Part shown: positions 44,081-54,776 of the stretch, in pieces
Position numbering within the stretch: the stretch's first letter is position 1
How the letters are laid out: the number at the start of each line of letters is the position of its first letter
Source of the DNA: Cyanodermella asteris
Taxonomy: Eukaryota > Ascomycota > Lecanoromycetes > Ostropales > Stictidaceae
Reading direction: 5' to 3'
Assembly (NCBI GenBank): GCA_900618795.1
Contig: UYJD01000010.1
Location: 772,980 to 836,979, forward strand
Length of the DNA: 64,000 nucleotides
Program-made: the position numbers and the translations under genes
Notes under the pieces: model-generated
Told to the model about the DNA's origin: nothing
Database searches by the model: none
Seen by the model: only the letters and a program-made list of their open reading frames with translations

Positions 44081-44632
44081 TTGCTTCAGACTATTGAGGG
44101 ATTGGATCCATGAACGTCCCGGAGGCTTAAATTCCTCTCAGCTTCAAGACAACTCGTATACGCAATGCCCGAGTTCGTGCATTTCGAGATGGGCTGACAT
44201 TGGGGTCCAAACATACAGGTCAAGATAGAGTTCGGCTATTCAGACCGAAAGATGATCAGTTTGTCTCGCGGGTCATGCATGCTTGTATCGCAAGTCTGAT
44301 CGGCCTTCGAACGTCTTCGCTCTCTTCGATGTCAGCGAAGGCAGCCAGCATCGGTCTCACTCTATCCTTAAGAAGACATCGAGTGTTGGGGCATTGGTAC
44401 GCAAGCCGCCCTCGGTTTCGCACGAGCTTGAGGCGTTCAGGGCGTTCAGGGCATCCGTGGACAAGACCCGTAAGAGAAGATACGCGTAAGATCACCTGTA
44501 GAATCTCCTCCTCCGAGCGTGCATTCAAAGAAGAGAGTCTCACTCGATTGAAGAATCCTAAGACGAGTGTGGAACGCGAGCTTACTGGCCAAGGTTCGGA
44601 GGGATCCCGACCCCGATCAACATTACCCTGCG
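44081..44632. other. Intergenic with a weak open frame
   Basis: A 68-codon frame at 44283-44489 reads SILKKTSSVGALVRKPPSVS and ends KTRKRRYA. It looks somewhat protein-like but has no family I recognise. The rest is probably the promoter of the barrel gene. Confidence 0.3.
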
Positions 44633-45301
44633 ATGCCGACCATTCTCCCAACTCAGATCCTGACGTTTCAGGTCGCCAAAGCGCCCAAGTTGGTCGACCC
44701 AGAGTCTGAAGAAAGTCGTCTGTGGCAAGATGCTCTCAAAATCATCGAGAGGTCGAAGGGCGTCGAGCAAATTCGATGGGGCCTCGGTGTCGAGCGTTAT
44801 TGGGAAGCCTCGATGCACGTCGTGAGAAAGTCTTATGCCGATCATCAGGAATATCTTACGAGCAACGCACACTCAGAAGTAGTCGACATTCTCTCCGGTG
44901 TGAGCCACAGACCTCCCACGGTATGACACGTTGAGATGCAGCTCTTCACAGAAGACAAGTCGCCATTCAAAGCTCCGGTGACTGGTACGGCCATCTACCT
45001 GGAATGCAAACCAGGTTTGTGGGATGCAGCTTGGAACCTATGGACGCACATCATGCCAGATATAAACGGCTGTCATGGTCTTGCTGGCGGTTACGTCCAG
45101 GAAGACGTCGAGAGCAAGAGCTCTGGCTTCCTAGTCTATGTCGGATGGGAATCAACCTTGAAGCATGATCACTTTCACCATACCAGCTTCTTCGAGTCAT
45201 ATCGAGTCATTTTGACCACCGGAAACACAGGTTGGGCCGAATATGGCCATGTCCATTTTCTCGAGGACAAAGTGGTAAAACACGATCAATCGAAAATGTG
45301 A
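44633..45301 (+). pseudogene. Two-domain dimeric alpha/beta-barrel protein with an internal stop
   Basis: The ATG at 44633 opens MPTILPTQILTFQVAKAP. The frame runs to 45301 (222 positions) with a single TGA at 44924-44926. Both halves look like ABM or stress-responsive alpha/beta-barrel repeats: half one has GVEQIRWGLGVERYWEAS and SYADHQEYLTSNAH; half two has GCHGLAGGYVQEDVE, FLVYVGWES and HFHHTSFFESYR. The break reads RPPTV-stop-HVEMQLFTED, most simply CGA (Arg) to TGA. Such proteins act in polyketide cyclisation, ring cleavage or stress; none can be chosen here. TGA followed by C is a relatively leaky context, so low-level read-through is possible. Confidence 0.65.
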
Positions 45302-45829
45302 AACCCATCGCCGTTGACATTAATTACACCAAAGCAACGGCGGGTGGGCAAAACTCATAGCGTAAGTACTACAGCTTCTACGTCCTCTGCTATATACGGA
45401 TCTACCTTCAGAGATAGTAGCTTAGGTATCTATGGAAACTGACGCTTGTGTACTTTGTGCGGCATCATAATGAGTCGGTATATAAGTCGTTGAACAAGGA
45501 CCTAGGGCTGAAAGCCGCTGCCTGTATCCTTCGTAATCAAATTGTCACGCTTGGTCGCATGACAACGACGATTTTTCCTGCGAAACAACTCCCTGCCCAA
45601 CTTCAAGTCGATTCTAGACACATACAGAGCTCTGGACCAATGCTCTGATTGCATTAATGCTTGATATCTGGTGCGATAATATTGGTGCATGAAATTCCTC
45701 CGTACGCTGCTGACGTGCCTGTCACATGTCACCCCGCATTTGACTTGCTTCCCTGAATTGTCCTATCTGCTCTCTAAGCACCCAAGTCTTTTGCTCAATG
45801 TTCAAACTCACGAATCTTGATCGGATGTC
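45302..45829. other. Intergenic, no supported gene
   Basis: Short frames only. The last bases before the beta-trefoil gene include a two-codon upstream ORF. Confidence 0.4.
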
Positions 45830-45833
45830 ATGA
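45825..45833 (+). promoter_or_regulatory. Minimal uORF overlapping the main start
   Basis: ATG TCA TGA at 45825-45833, whose stop overlaps the start codon of the beta-trefoil gene (ATG at 45830). If the first ATG is used, ribosomes would terminate right at the main start, a layout suited to termination-reinitiation. Confidence 0.4.
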
Positions 45834-46582
45834 GCCAAGCATCGCCTTCAGTATCCGGAACATCAGAATACCTCTCCATCGAAGCAGAAATGGCTCTTTT
45901 CACCGATGACGCCACCTCAACGTTCACCTCCGACGACCTCACATCCGATATTGGGACATCGGACGCAACACCATCCATCTCATCCATGGCTCCGACAACC
46001 ACCGCATCTTCTTCCTCCACTGGCATTCCAACACCCTCCGCCACGCTCGCCGAAATCAGCCCCCATCCTGCGACCCGTTCTGGCAACCTATACCCGGATC
46101 CATCCGCCTCGACTTTGGTGCACTCCCATCCACATTTACGTCCCTCGCCTCTCCTGCCTGGTCATACCTATCTGATCAAATCCCGCACGTATTCCCGCTT
46201 CCTGACTCTCTCAACTTCACACTCGCTATCTCTGTCCCGCGATCCCGAAGATGCGTTCGATCGATGGGAGTGCACCGATCGTAATGCGGATGGATTTCTG
46301 GGGCTGCGCAACGCGGCGACCGGGACGCATTTTGGGCACGATCTGCTCGGTAGCGTGGTTTGCAAGGAAGCACATCACAAGGGGTGGGAGAGCATTGTCG
46401 CAGAAGTCAAGGCTGGGAGAGGTAATGAAGGGGAAGTTGGGCAGGATGGGTATGCAATCCGAATGCCTCACTGGGGAACGTTGTGTCCGGTCGGGGTGAG
46501 GAGGGGTGGTGACGGGTTCGAAATTACTTGGGAGAGCAGCGGTTCTGAGGGGGAGACGTGGGACTTTCTGAGGATCGATTAG
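45830..46582 (+). CDS. Beta-trefoil (fascin/actin-crosslinking-like) protein
   Basis: A single-exon frame of 250 residues. The first ~100 are Ser/Thr/Pro-rich and probably disordered. The rest resembles one beta-trefoil: LLPGHTYLIKSRTYSRFLTL, DAFDRWECTDRNADGFLGLR, ATGTHFGHDLLGSVVCKEA, GWESIVAEVK and GETWDFLRID. This pattern (Arg/Lys-x-Tyr-x-Arg-Phe-Leu-Thr, 'W.C.....GF.GLRN') is common in small fungal fascin-like proteins of unknown role. There is no signal peptide. It appears intact. Confidence 0.7.
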   Translation: MSQASPSVSGTSEYLSIEAEMALFTDDATSTFTSDDLTSDIGTSDATPSISSMAPTTTASSSSTGIPTPSATLAEISPHPATRSGNLYPDPSASTLVHSHPHLRPSPLLPGHTYLIKSRTYSRFLTLSTSHSLSLSRDPEDAFDRWECTDRNADGFLGLRNAATGTHFGHDLLGSVVCKEAHHKGWESIVAEVKAGRGNEGEVGQDGYAIRMPHWGTLCPVGVRRGGDGFEITWESSGSEGETWDFLRID

Positions 46583-46960
46583 GAGATGCAGCTTCCTGGA
46601 GATTGGTAACGAATTCTATGCTTGCGCCTCGTGGTCCAGTCGAGATGAGATATCATGAGCCACGGGGTGAGCGGAAACAACACACGCGGTCTGTCAGATC
46701 GGCAGACCCTCAATTGCCAATCGACATGAAAGCTCGGACAGACGCCAACATCCGACAGATTCTCCTAGGTATTCGGAGTATCTTCGGACATGGCTAACTA
46801 CTCTTGAACCAGCTATAATACGCTGCCGTACGCCGTCCTCGGAAGCAAAATTCAGACAGCTCAAGATCAGGGCTCCACTGGCAGGCATGACAGGCATCGA
46901 AATTGGTCCATTGATCGTCACCACCTCCCTCGTCTCCCTGGGTATTTCAAGCCAGTCACT
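46583..46960. other. Intergenic and possible first exon of the next gene
   Basis: No clear gene. The barrel domain of the following ORF seems to begin before its first ATG (PGYFKPVTMLNLYRF), so an upstream exon may lie here; I could not fix one. Confidence 0.35.
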
Positions 46961-47323
46961 ATGCTCAACCTGTACCGCTTCCACGATAGGCCCCACCACC
47001 CCTCCTCTCATGAATCTTCCAATGTATCGTCCGAGACCGCCAAAATCTCTGGCCAAGAAGCTTGCATGACACGCTACATCCCTGCGTGGCAGGAATGCGT
47101 CAACAAACACGGCGGCGCCGCGCTCAAGTCCATGAGTACCAATGTCAGAGGTTTAGTCGACGAAGGCACAACCGGCCCGGAGCACTGGGATGCAATCGCG
47201 TTGGTCGAGCACAGGAGTGGTCAAGACTTCTTGGACTTGCTGGCGGATGAGCCATACGTGCGAAAAGTGCCGCCGCATCGGCTGGCGGCGGTGAAGGAGT
47301 GGAAGCTGATTACTTGTGTTTGA
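46961..47323 (+). CDS. DUF1330-like dimeric alpha/beta-barrel protein, 5' end uncertain
   Basis: 120 residues from the first in-frame ATG, MLNLYRFHDRPHHP. The C-terminal part is recognisable: YIPAWQECVNKHGG, HWDAIALVEHRSGQDFLDLL and RLAAVKEWKLITCV match the DUF1330/EthD-like barrel pattern ('W D ... V.. RS ...F ....... R.A...W.L'). The motif KPVTMLNLYRF normally starts just before the Met used here, so the annotated start is probably internal and an upstream exon missing. It is the second barrel-fold protein within 2.5 kb. Substrate unknown. Confidence 0.5.
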   Translation: MLNLYRFHDRPHHPSSHESSNVSSETAKISGQEACMTRYIPAWQECVNKHGGAALKSMSTNVRGLVDEGTTGPEHWDAIALVEHRSGQDFLDLLADEPYVRKVPPHRLAAVKEWKLITCV

Positions 47324-50300
47324 AAGGGCGCCAATTGACGAACCTGTGAAACTGAGATGCTGTCACTGAAGGGTCGCATTCATGGTGGTATGGATTCACA
47401 TGTGAGCATGTATTTGAAGCAATGGTTCGAATTGAATGTTGCTGTACAGCGTGACGTTTTTCTGTAGGAGGCTGAGCGGAATGCATCGTGATATCGTCGC
47501 CCAAGCTGGCTGAGATCAGGTGCAAAGCGCTCGCCTCGACTTTGATGTCAGTGAATGGGAACAATATGTGCATGCCTCGCGCGTCTCGCTAGAATCGCTT
47601 CCGGGCGGACGCAGCGTATTGCCGCGCGGCTCGAGCGCACTCTAGGTAATCCTCTTTGTACCTGCGCTTGTACCTAGCAACGGACTTATCACTCACCCTC
47701 TCACTCTGTCCGGCACTCATTTACTTCTTTTCTCCGTTCGAATCCACTATCGACTCCAAAATCGAGATTGCCAAGCGATCTAATCGATCATCGCATGCAA
47801 GACACGCCCTAAATCATGCAAGATGACGGCGACTGATAAGGATTAAGCTCTACGAACCTCAGCAGCCTGACTGACCGGTGCTGATCGGTGTGATGTGATA
47901 AGAGAAAAGCATGCATGGACATCGCAAAGCCGCCATCGAATTTTGACTTTTGCGGTATCGAGAGTCGCTAACCAGGCTATGGCTGAAACAGTTTGTGATG
48001 TTGCTTTGCTTGTCCTTGCTGTGAGCTCTCTCCTGTATGTGCATGTCGCTGATGTGGATGGTTCATTAGCCAAGTACCGACCACACACGTTCGTATGTGT
48101 TTAGTGCCGGCACTTGCGTGTTCCCGGAAGCGAATCGGTCATTTCGTGAGCAAGCTCAATATTTGTCAGAAAATTCAAAGCAAACATTCATGAGTTCTCC
48201 CGAAAGCTGGTATCGCAGCATCACCGCCTCGACTCCATCATATCCTTAACCTTTGCCGTCGGAATGAGTCGCCAAGAACGGCACATTGCATGGCCAGAGA
48301 TCAAGTCGCGTCCTCTCCTCGCCTGCACACCACTTGAAATTCCAGGAGGTTCAGAACAGGGGCCTCATCCTCAGGCAGGACGCTGGCCAAGCGGAAGCCC
48401 CAGACCCAGAACCACAGTCGATAAGCAGCCACAGTAAGCTTCGCGACGTGCGAAAGATCAGCCCAGTATTGGTGGCACACTTTGGGCCGGTCATCGACAT
48501 CCTGCGTGCTTCCACAGCATTGAACTCTTCTGCTTTCAAGCACAAGTGGGCCATCACACTGGGTGGATCGAGCTCGCTGGCCGTTAGCGGCACGAAGATC
48601 TTTGATCGAGCATGACGTCTGCTTCAGAAGAGCTTTTGCTACGCCGAAGCACCTCAAAGACGATCGCTCGTTACAGTCAGGAGTGACCTCGCCGCCCCTA
48701 GATGGATCTGCTGTCGCAACACACAAGTGCTGAGGTGCGGCTTATTGAAGCTGACGTCGAGTCATGTGCAGGAAGACGCGCATGCCAAGCCTGCAATCCC
48801 GGCCTCGCACGCCTCACACGATCCATTGCTTCTCTATGACAGGTAGGTCGGAACGCGGGCAGTCTACTTACAGCAACTGCTCGTGCCGTGCTGGGCGGAC
48901 GCGAAGATGACACAGGACGTATAGGGATCGGCCAAGGATTCCTTATCTAGACTTCCCTCAAATCCGAGACCATAAATTGGCACGCGGCTGAGTCGACGCT
49001 GGATGAGGAGATGCTTCCCACAAGGACGACAGGCTCAAAAGCATGGCAGTCCAGTATACGATGCCCAAGAGCTCACCAAACTGGTCTACAAGCGGAGGAC
49101 TATTCTCAGCACCAAAGCCACATGGGGATTTATCCGTGGAGGTCTGTCATCCGGAGGCTGTCATTGGCTCAAGTCGCCCACGTTTATGTAAGTGGTATGT
49201 AGCAACGAATCACAGCAGCGGAAGTCCATTCCAAGCAAATGTCTCTGGCATCTTAACCCATTTGGTGTCAAAAGCCATGCAGCGAAATCGGACTTTCTCC
49301 AACCACGGCAGCACTTCTCGGAGGCGTTGAGCGCCGGGTCGCCATGGTCTGGGCGCCCGCCCCAGGAGACACTGCGTTTGCCCGGGTGACAAAATGTGGT
49401 TGATGGTGGCTCAGGGCACCTGAAGACACGATTTTGACGGGCGACACGGGCGGTCGAGATTCGCGGAAATAGCAGTCCGCCCTTTTCGTCGGATTGGCCC
49501 GGCGCAATAATGAGGTCGACTTGCCGGGATGCTGCGGAGCGAGTCGTGTAATGAGATACAGATAACAACTGGTCTGAGCACGTACGAAGACAGACATGGT
49601 AGGTCATACTCTTCTTGATGGTGGCAATTATCGTTCCTGCGAGTTGAGATCGTCTACTGTCAAAGTGCCAGTTCGAATATTCCTTGTTTCTACTGTTCTG
49701 CAGGTCTGCGGGCTAAATCGAAGCAGCGGCAGAAGAAGACTGCGGCTGGTCCAAGGTTCATCTCACATGGCAACGGTCAGATCGCATGGTCCGATGCACG
49801 ACGGACGGATGAGACGATAGAGTGTGAGCTACTGTACAGATCGTACGCAGTTGGCCCAGCTGGCTGGTTTCTGCTGACTATAACGCGATGGGAGGCAGCG
49901 GATGTAAGTTTCAGACTGGTAGGATGACAGAAGCTGCTGCTTATTCCGACAGCCTCTCGAGCTCGGGCCTGGGCAAAGATAAGGCTTCGCTGTGCAACTG
50001 GCTGCTCGTCACACAACTGACACATCTGCCGCTGGTCGAGTCCAGGGTCGCGGCCTACACTGCGATAAGTTATGCTGCACCCAGATTCGCCAGAGCGATC
50101 AATCGACAGGAGCAACGTCGTGCCCATCGGCAGCTCAAGGGAATCCGAAAATCGCCTGCATCATTGTTGGATTTGTAGATATACGTTGTAGTGCCGTCCT
50201 CGTTCTGCTTCACGGCGTCGTTTCTCTCTTTCTCGTCACCTCTTTTCGCTTTCGTTGGACCCTTTCTATCTCCTCCGCTTCCTCACCCTCCACCCACCCA

Positions 50301-50753
50301 ATCCTGCGGCTCTCCAACGGCCGCTCGCACACACGCTTCGTCCCGCACAGCCGATACTTCAGCATCCGCACCAAATCAGCTTCCATCGCTCGACTTGCGT
50401 GCCGGCCGCCTCTCCTCGTCCGGGCTATTCGTTGATCGGGAGCGCCTCGAATCGAATACCTGCAAATCACGAGCGGCGAAAAGAGAGCGTCGAAGTTACC
50501 CCGATTCCGAGACATTCAACTCGCCGAGGTTCTCGCCCAAACAGCTGCTGTGACGCGGCATTTTTGTCAACCAGCGAAGCGATCGCCCACGCCTCTCGTT
50601 GAGCCGCCCAGGTCATCCGCAAAGGTGGTACCTTTCGGCATCTCGTGAAGAGACAAGAAAGTTGAGGGTTCTCCCCTTGGCGGTGCAAGAAAACAAGCGC
50701 CGGCCCATCACACGTCTGCGCCCGCAGCATCCTGGTCGTTGTTTGCAGCCACC
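47324..50753. other. Long gene-poor region upstream of the ammonium permease
   Basis: About 3.4 kb with many short overlapping frames and no recognisable domain on either strand. The last ~550 bases are pyrimidine-rich and are probably promoter and 5' UTR. Confidence 0.4.
49977..50069. promoter_or_regulatory. Two GATA-factor (AreA-type) motifs upstream of the permease
   Basis: AGATAAG at 49977-49983 and CGATAAG at 50063-50069 both fit HGATAR, the site of nitrogen-regulatory GATA factors such as AreA. They lie about 690-780 bp before the permease start codon. The motif is short and common, so function is only plausible. Confidence 0.25.
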
Positions 50754-53085
50754 ATGTCGTACGCCCCATCGTATGCCTGGTAAGTGCGCCATCGGCCCGC
50801 CTTTTCAATCACAGCAAAGGATTCGGCCAAGAGTGAAGGAACATTGTGTGCATTCGATTGCGATCTGAATGCGGGCCAAGAGGCTTGGAAGAATGTTTTG
50901 TGATGGTTGTGTCTGTCAGAAGAAAGCTTGGTGTTTGCTTGCGATGCAGGGCATATCGTATAGGCGTGCACCCAGTGCGCTCGCGGGCGGGCTTTTCGGA
51001 TGACGGATGACAACTGCATCGCATGCATCTTTGTAAAAGATGACATTTACACTCTTGGCTGATATTGGCCTTCTTGATCAGACTGCAAGTGTAACGGAAT
51101 GCTAACTTCATAACAGGATAGGCGCACCAACGCCATTCAATGGCACTGATCCGGCCACCGGAGGCGATTCTGGTGAGTGCAAAGTCCAAGCCATCTGCTG
51201 AAGGCTGCGATAGAGCGGGCTGTATTTCCGACGACAAGATGGGACGATTCACAAGCTTGTGCGCTACCATCTGATGTCGACCTTGTTCCTTGGAGTCATC
51301 GCATCTGCGGTGTCAAGGGCAAGATCTCATCGGAGTCCACATCCTACACCGCAGTCTTCAACACTGGCTCTCAATACAAGCACGAACATGAACTAACATC
51401 TCTCAGCCACTGAAAACTTGAATCAATGGTACTCCCCCGGTGACCAGGCATTCATCCTCGTGGCTTCGGCCATGGTGTTGCTTATGCCTGCTGGTCTCGG
51501 TTTCCTCTACAGTGGTCTCGCCCGAAGAAAGTCAGCCCTCAGCATGATCTGGGCTTGCATGGCTAGTTTCAGTGTCATCACCTTCCAGTGGTATTTTTGG
51601 GGGTATTCTCTCGGCTTCAGCTCCAGTGCTACCAACGGCTTTATCGGCAACCTCGAGCACTTCGGTCTCATGAACACTCTCGGTGCCCCGTCCCCCGGCT
51701 CGCCTCTCATTCCCGAGCTCCTGTACAGTTTCTACCAGATGATGTTCTGCGCCACCACCGCTGCTATCGTTGTCGGTGCCGTCGCTGAGCGTGGTCGTCT
51801 AATTCCCATGATGGTCTTCATCTTCTTGTGGGCCACCATCGTCTACGCTCCTCTCGCTCACTGGGCCTGGGGTCTCGGCGGCTGGGGCTACAACTACGGT
51901 GTCTACGACTACGCCGGCGGCGGACCCGTCGAGATCGGTTCCGGTATGTCTGCGCTCGCCTACTCGTGGGCTCTCGGCAAGCGTCAGGAGCGCATGATGA
52001 TCAACTTCCGTCCCCACAACGTCAGCTTGATCGTTCTAGGCACCGTTCTCCTGTGGTTCGGCTGGCTCGGCTTCAACGGCGGCTCTGCTTTCGGTGCCAA
52101 CTTGCGTGCTGTCATGGCCATGTGGAACTCAAACTTGACTGCCATGTTCGCTGCTGCTGCTTGGACCATTCTCGACTTCAGACTGGCGAAGAAGTGGTCC
52201 ATGGTCGGTTGGTGCTCCGGTGCCATCTCTGGTCTTGTCGCTGCTACTCCCGCTTCTGGTTACATCACCCCCTGGGGATCCGTCATTCTCGGTGTCGTCA
52301 CCGGCATCGCTTGCAACTACGCCACCAAGAGTGAGTAAAATCTCGAATCATGGCACCAGATCTTTGCTGACAATTTGACAGTCAAGTACTGGATTCGCAT
52401 CGATGACTCCCTCGATGTTTTCGCCGAGCACGGCGTCGCCGGCATGATCGGTCTCATCTTCAATGCCCTCTTCGGCGCCGACTACATCATCGGCCTCGAC
52501 GGCGTCAACACCGGCGTCTACCCCGGCGGCTGGCTCAACCACAACTACAAGCAACTCTACATCCAAGTTGCCTACATTGTCGCGTGCACGGGTTACGCCT
52601 TTGTCGTCTCCGCCATCCTCGCCTTCGGCATCAACCTGATCCCCGGCCTGAAGCTGCGCGCCTCGGAAGAAGCCGAGCTCCTCGGCATGGACGATGACCA
52701 ACTCGGCGAGTTCGCCTACGATTACGTCGAGGTGCGCCGTGACTACCTCGCCTGGACCCCACCACAGGAGGACCAGCGCACCGAGGAGGAGGGTGCTGCT
52801 ATCAGCCCGAGAGATCGGTATGGTATTCCGGAGCACGGTGATCTGATTGAGGGGAAGGATCCGGAGAAGACGAGTAGCCAGGGCTCGCGTGATGGTCATG
52901 CGCACAACATGATCGGTGGTGACAGGCATGGTGTCAAGGCTGAAGAGGCTAAGCGCGGTGGCAACATTGAGCGTGATGGTACTGGTGCCCAGGGCATTGT
53001 CCTGGGCCATGGCCAGCACGCATCGCCGGCGGCTGAAACCAGCGCCCAGCATCAGCTGTCGACGAATGCTGAGAAGCAGGATTAG
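50754..53085 (+). CDS. meaA: Ammonium permease, Mep1/3 (MeaA) type
   Basis: Four exons (50754-50779, 51117-51172, 51407-52330, 52382-53085) give 569 residues with consistent phases. It moves ammonium across the plasma membrane. The core has the Amt/Mep segments: FILVASAMVLLMPAGLGFLY, MFCATTAAIVVGAVAERGRL, DYAGGGPVEIGSGMSALAYS and DVFAEHGVAGMIGLIFNALF. The first twin-His position is Glu (VEIGSG), as in yeast Mep1/Mep3 and unlike Mep2; the second (EHGVAG) is kept. This favours a higher-capacity transporter over a Mep2-type sensor. The tail after residue ~430 is long and hydrophilic, starting with the usual regulatory segment (LGMDDDQLGEFAYDYVE). The first two introns are unusually long (337 and 234 nt). 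Confidence 0.93.
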
Positions 53086-54117
53086 GGGACGGATACGGTG
53101 GTTGTTTTGTGGAATGCATAATTGTTACATGGATGATACCAGGGAGCACTTGTTGCAAGTGTTTCCCACCAGTTTTGACGTACACAAACTGTGATTGAGC
53201 GAGAAAGAGCAGCGCAGTTCGTCAGTGCATTGTACGAGTATTTGCTGCATAACTTCGATATAAAAAATCAATTCAATCAAAATATACTACCGTGCCCATC
53301 ATCTCTCAGGCCATTCTGCATCTCGCACAGTCAAAGTGAAGTCCTTCTAGCTGAATTGAACATGTGTCCGATGCGAGCCTGTTTCCCTCGACCCTGTAGT
53401 CTGATATGACTTTGAGGCTTCATTACCTGCCGACGTTAAATCAAGCTCAGATCGGGACCAACATCCACGCCCCACGATCTCACCAAGAGCCTCATGTCCA
53501 ACACGACCATGCCGCCGCCACATCTACAGCCTTACGTAGCTCAGAACCAGGGCACGAAAGATAAGGCACCCGGGCGTGGCGTCAGCGGACAAGGGTGTCC
53601 GATAAGACACATCAGCCAGATACAGAACTACCAGATCCGCGCCTGAGAGGGGTGACACAGTCATACTAACAGACAAGGCCTCTTACACAAGCTCTTGCAT
53701 GTAGAAGCTACCAATGAGAAGTGGCGAGCCGGAAGAGGTGGCTCATAATAATTGCCTTGGCCTGAGTGTATATAGTACAGTAATTTCGCGAGGAGAGAAG
53801 ATGGACACTGTGGTCAGACATATTTTATCCCGACCTATGAGTCAGAATCGTGCCCGAAAACGTGGCCATGCAAGTAAGACACAGAACGACAAACGAGCGA
53901 AGCCCGCAATTAGTCAAGAAGCATCAGGCAGGAGTACGCAGCCGCATCAGGCAAATCCCGCTTACGGCAACAGGCCATAGCGACAGCTGACAAACTACAT
54001 CATAACCCGCAGCCAAACAAGGCTGAGTTGACGTGACACAATAAAGCCAGAACAAAGACTCGCCGTTCACCCAAACCATGTGATACGACGCTACCATAAG
54101 AACATATTTCACATCCC
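53086..54117. other. Intergenic, no supported gene
   Basis: Permease 3' flank, then short frames only. AT-rich sequence at about 53255-53290. Confidence 0.4.
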
Positions 54118-54399
54118 ATGGACCGTACCCGCTCCACCGTTCGAGAGATCCTTCTCAGATACCACGGATTCATCGCCGCTGCCGGAACGTACTATCCTCT
54201 TCGCCGCATCTGGTACTTTGACGGCCCGCTGATTGTTCATTTGGCTGCCGTCTGTCTTTGGCTGTTCGTGTGGCGGCAGGCGGGACTTTGGCTGGCAGAC
54301 TGGTTGCAACCTGAAGTGCAAGCGGAGAGACGGCGCCGGCTGGATATTCGGCGGCGAGCGCAGCGACCGATGGAAGAAGTGGGAGTAGCTGGATTGTAA
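54118..54399 (+). CDS. Possible small single-pass membrane protein
   Basis: A 93-codon ATG frame starting MDRTRSTVREILLRYHG. It has one hydrophobic stretch (PLIVHLAAVCLWLFVW) followed by a strongly basic tail (AERRRRLDIRRRAQR), a plausible one-pass inner-basic topology. No family is recognised and no intron or promoter supports it. It lies about 380 bp before the HET gene start, so it could also be chance sequence in that gene's leader. Confidence 0.25.
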   Translation: MDRTRSTVREILLRYHGFIAAAGTYYPLRRIWYFDGPLIVHLAAVCLWLFVWRQAGLWLADWLQPEVQAERRRRLDIRRRAQRPMEEVGVAGL

Positions 54400-54606
54400 A
54401 CCTGGGGGTTTTCCCCGATCGCGTGGTCGGCCACGTGCTGGTGCGAGGCAAGGCTGGGTGAGGTTGTGCCTGGGGCTCATCGCCTTACACAGGATTCTGG
54501 TACACGACGCACCAGATCTGGTTCTCCGAGACGCTCTTCCCCGATCGTATCTTCTTGAGTCTCCGGATTCATTTGCCACATCGCCTCTTGCCTGTTTCGT
54601 CTATCC

Positions 54607-54633
54607 ATGAGTATATATACCCCACATCAATAG
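54607..54633 (+). promoter_or_regulatory. Short uORF in the HET-gene leader, overlapping a TATATATA
   Basis: ATG AGT ATA TAT and so on to TAG, eight codons, 143 bases before the HET start codon. TATATATA at 54611-54618 could instead be a TATA box, in which case the uORF would not be transcribed. Confidence 0.25.
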
Positions 54634-54776
54634 CCTCCGCCAAACCTATCCATACCATCCCTTTACAACCCGACCGTGATCCAGCATCGAAACCACAAAC
54701 TCACGAATCCACACCGCACATAACACGAAACACAAACCTCACTGGTTCAAAGAAGATCAATTCCGAATTGCCCAAA

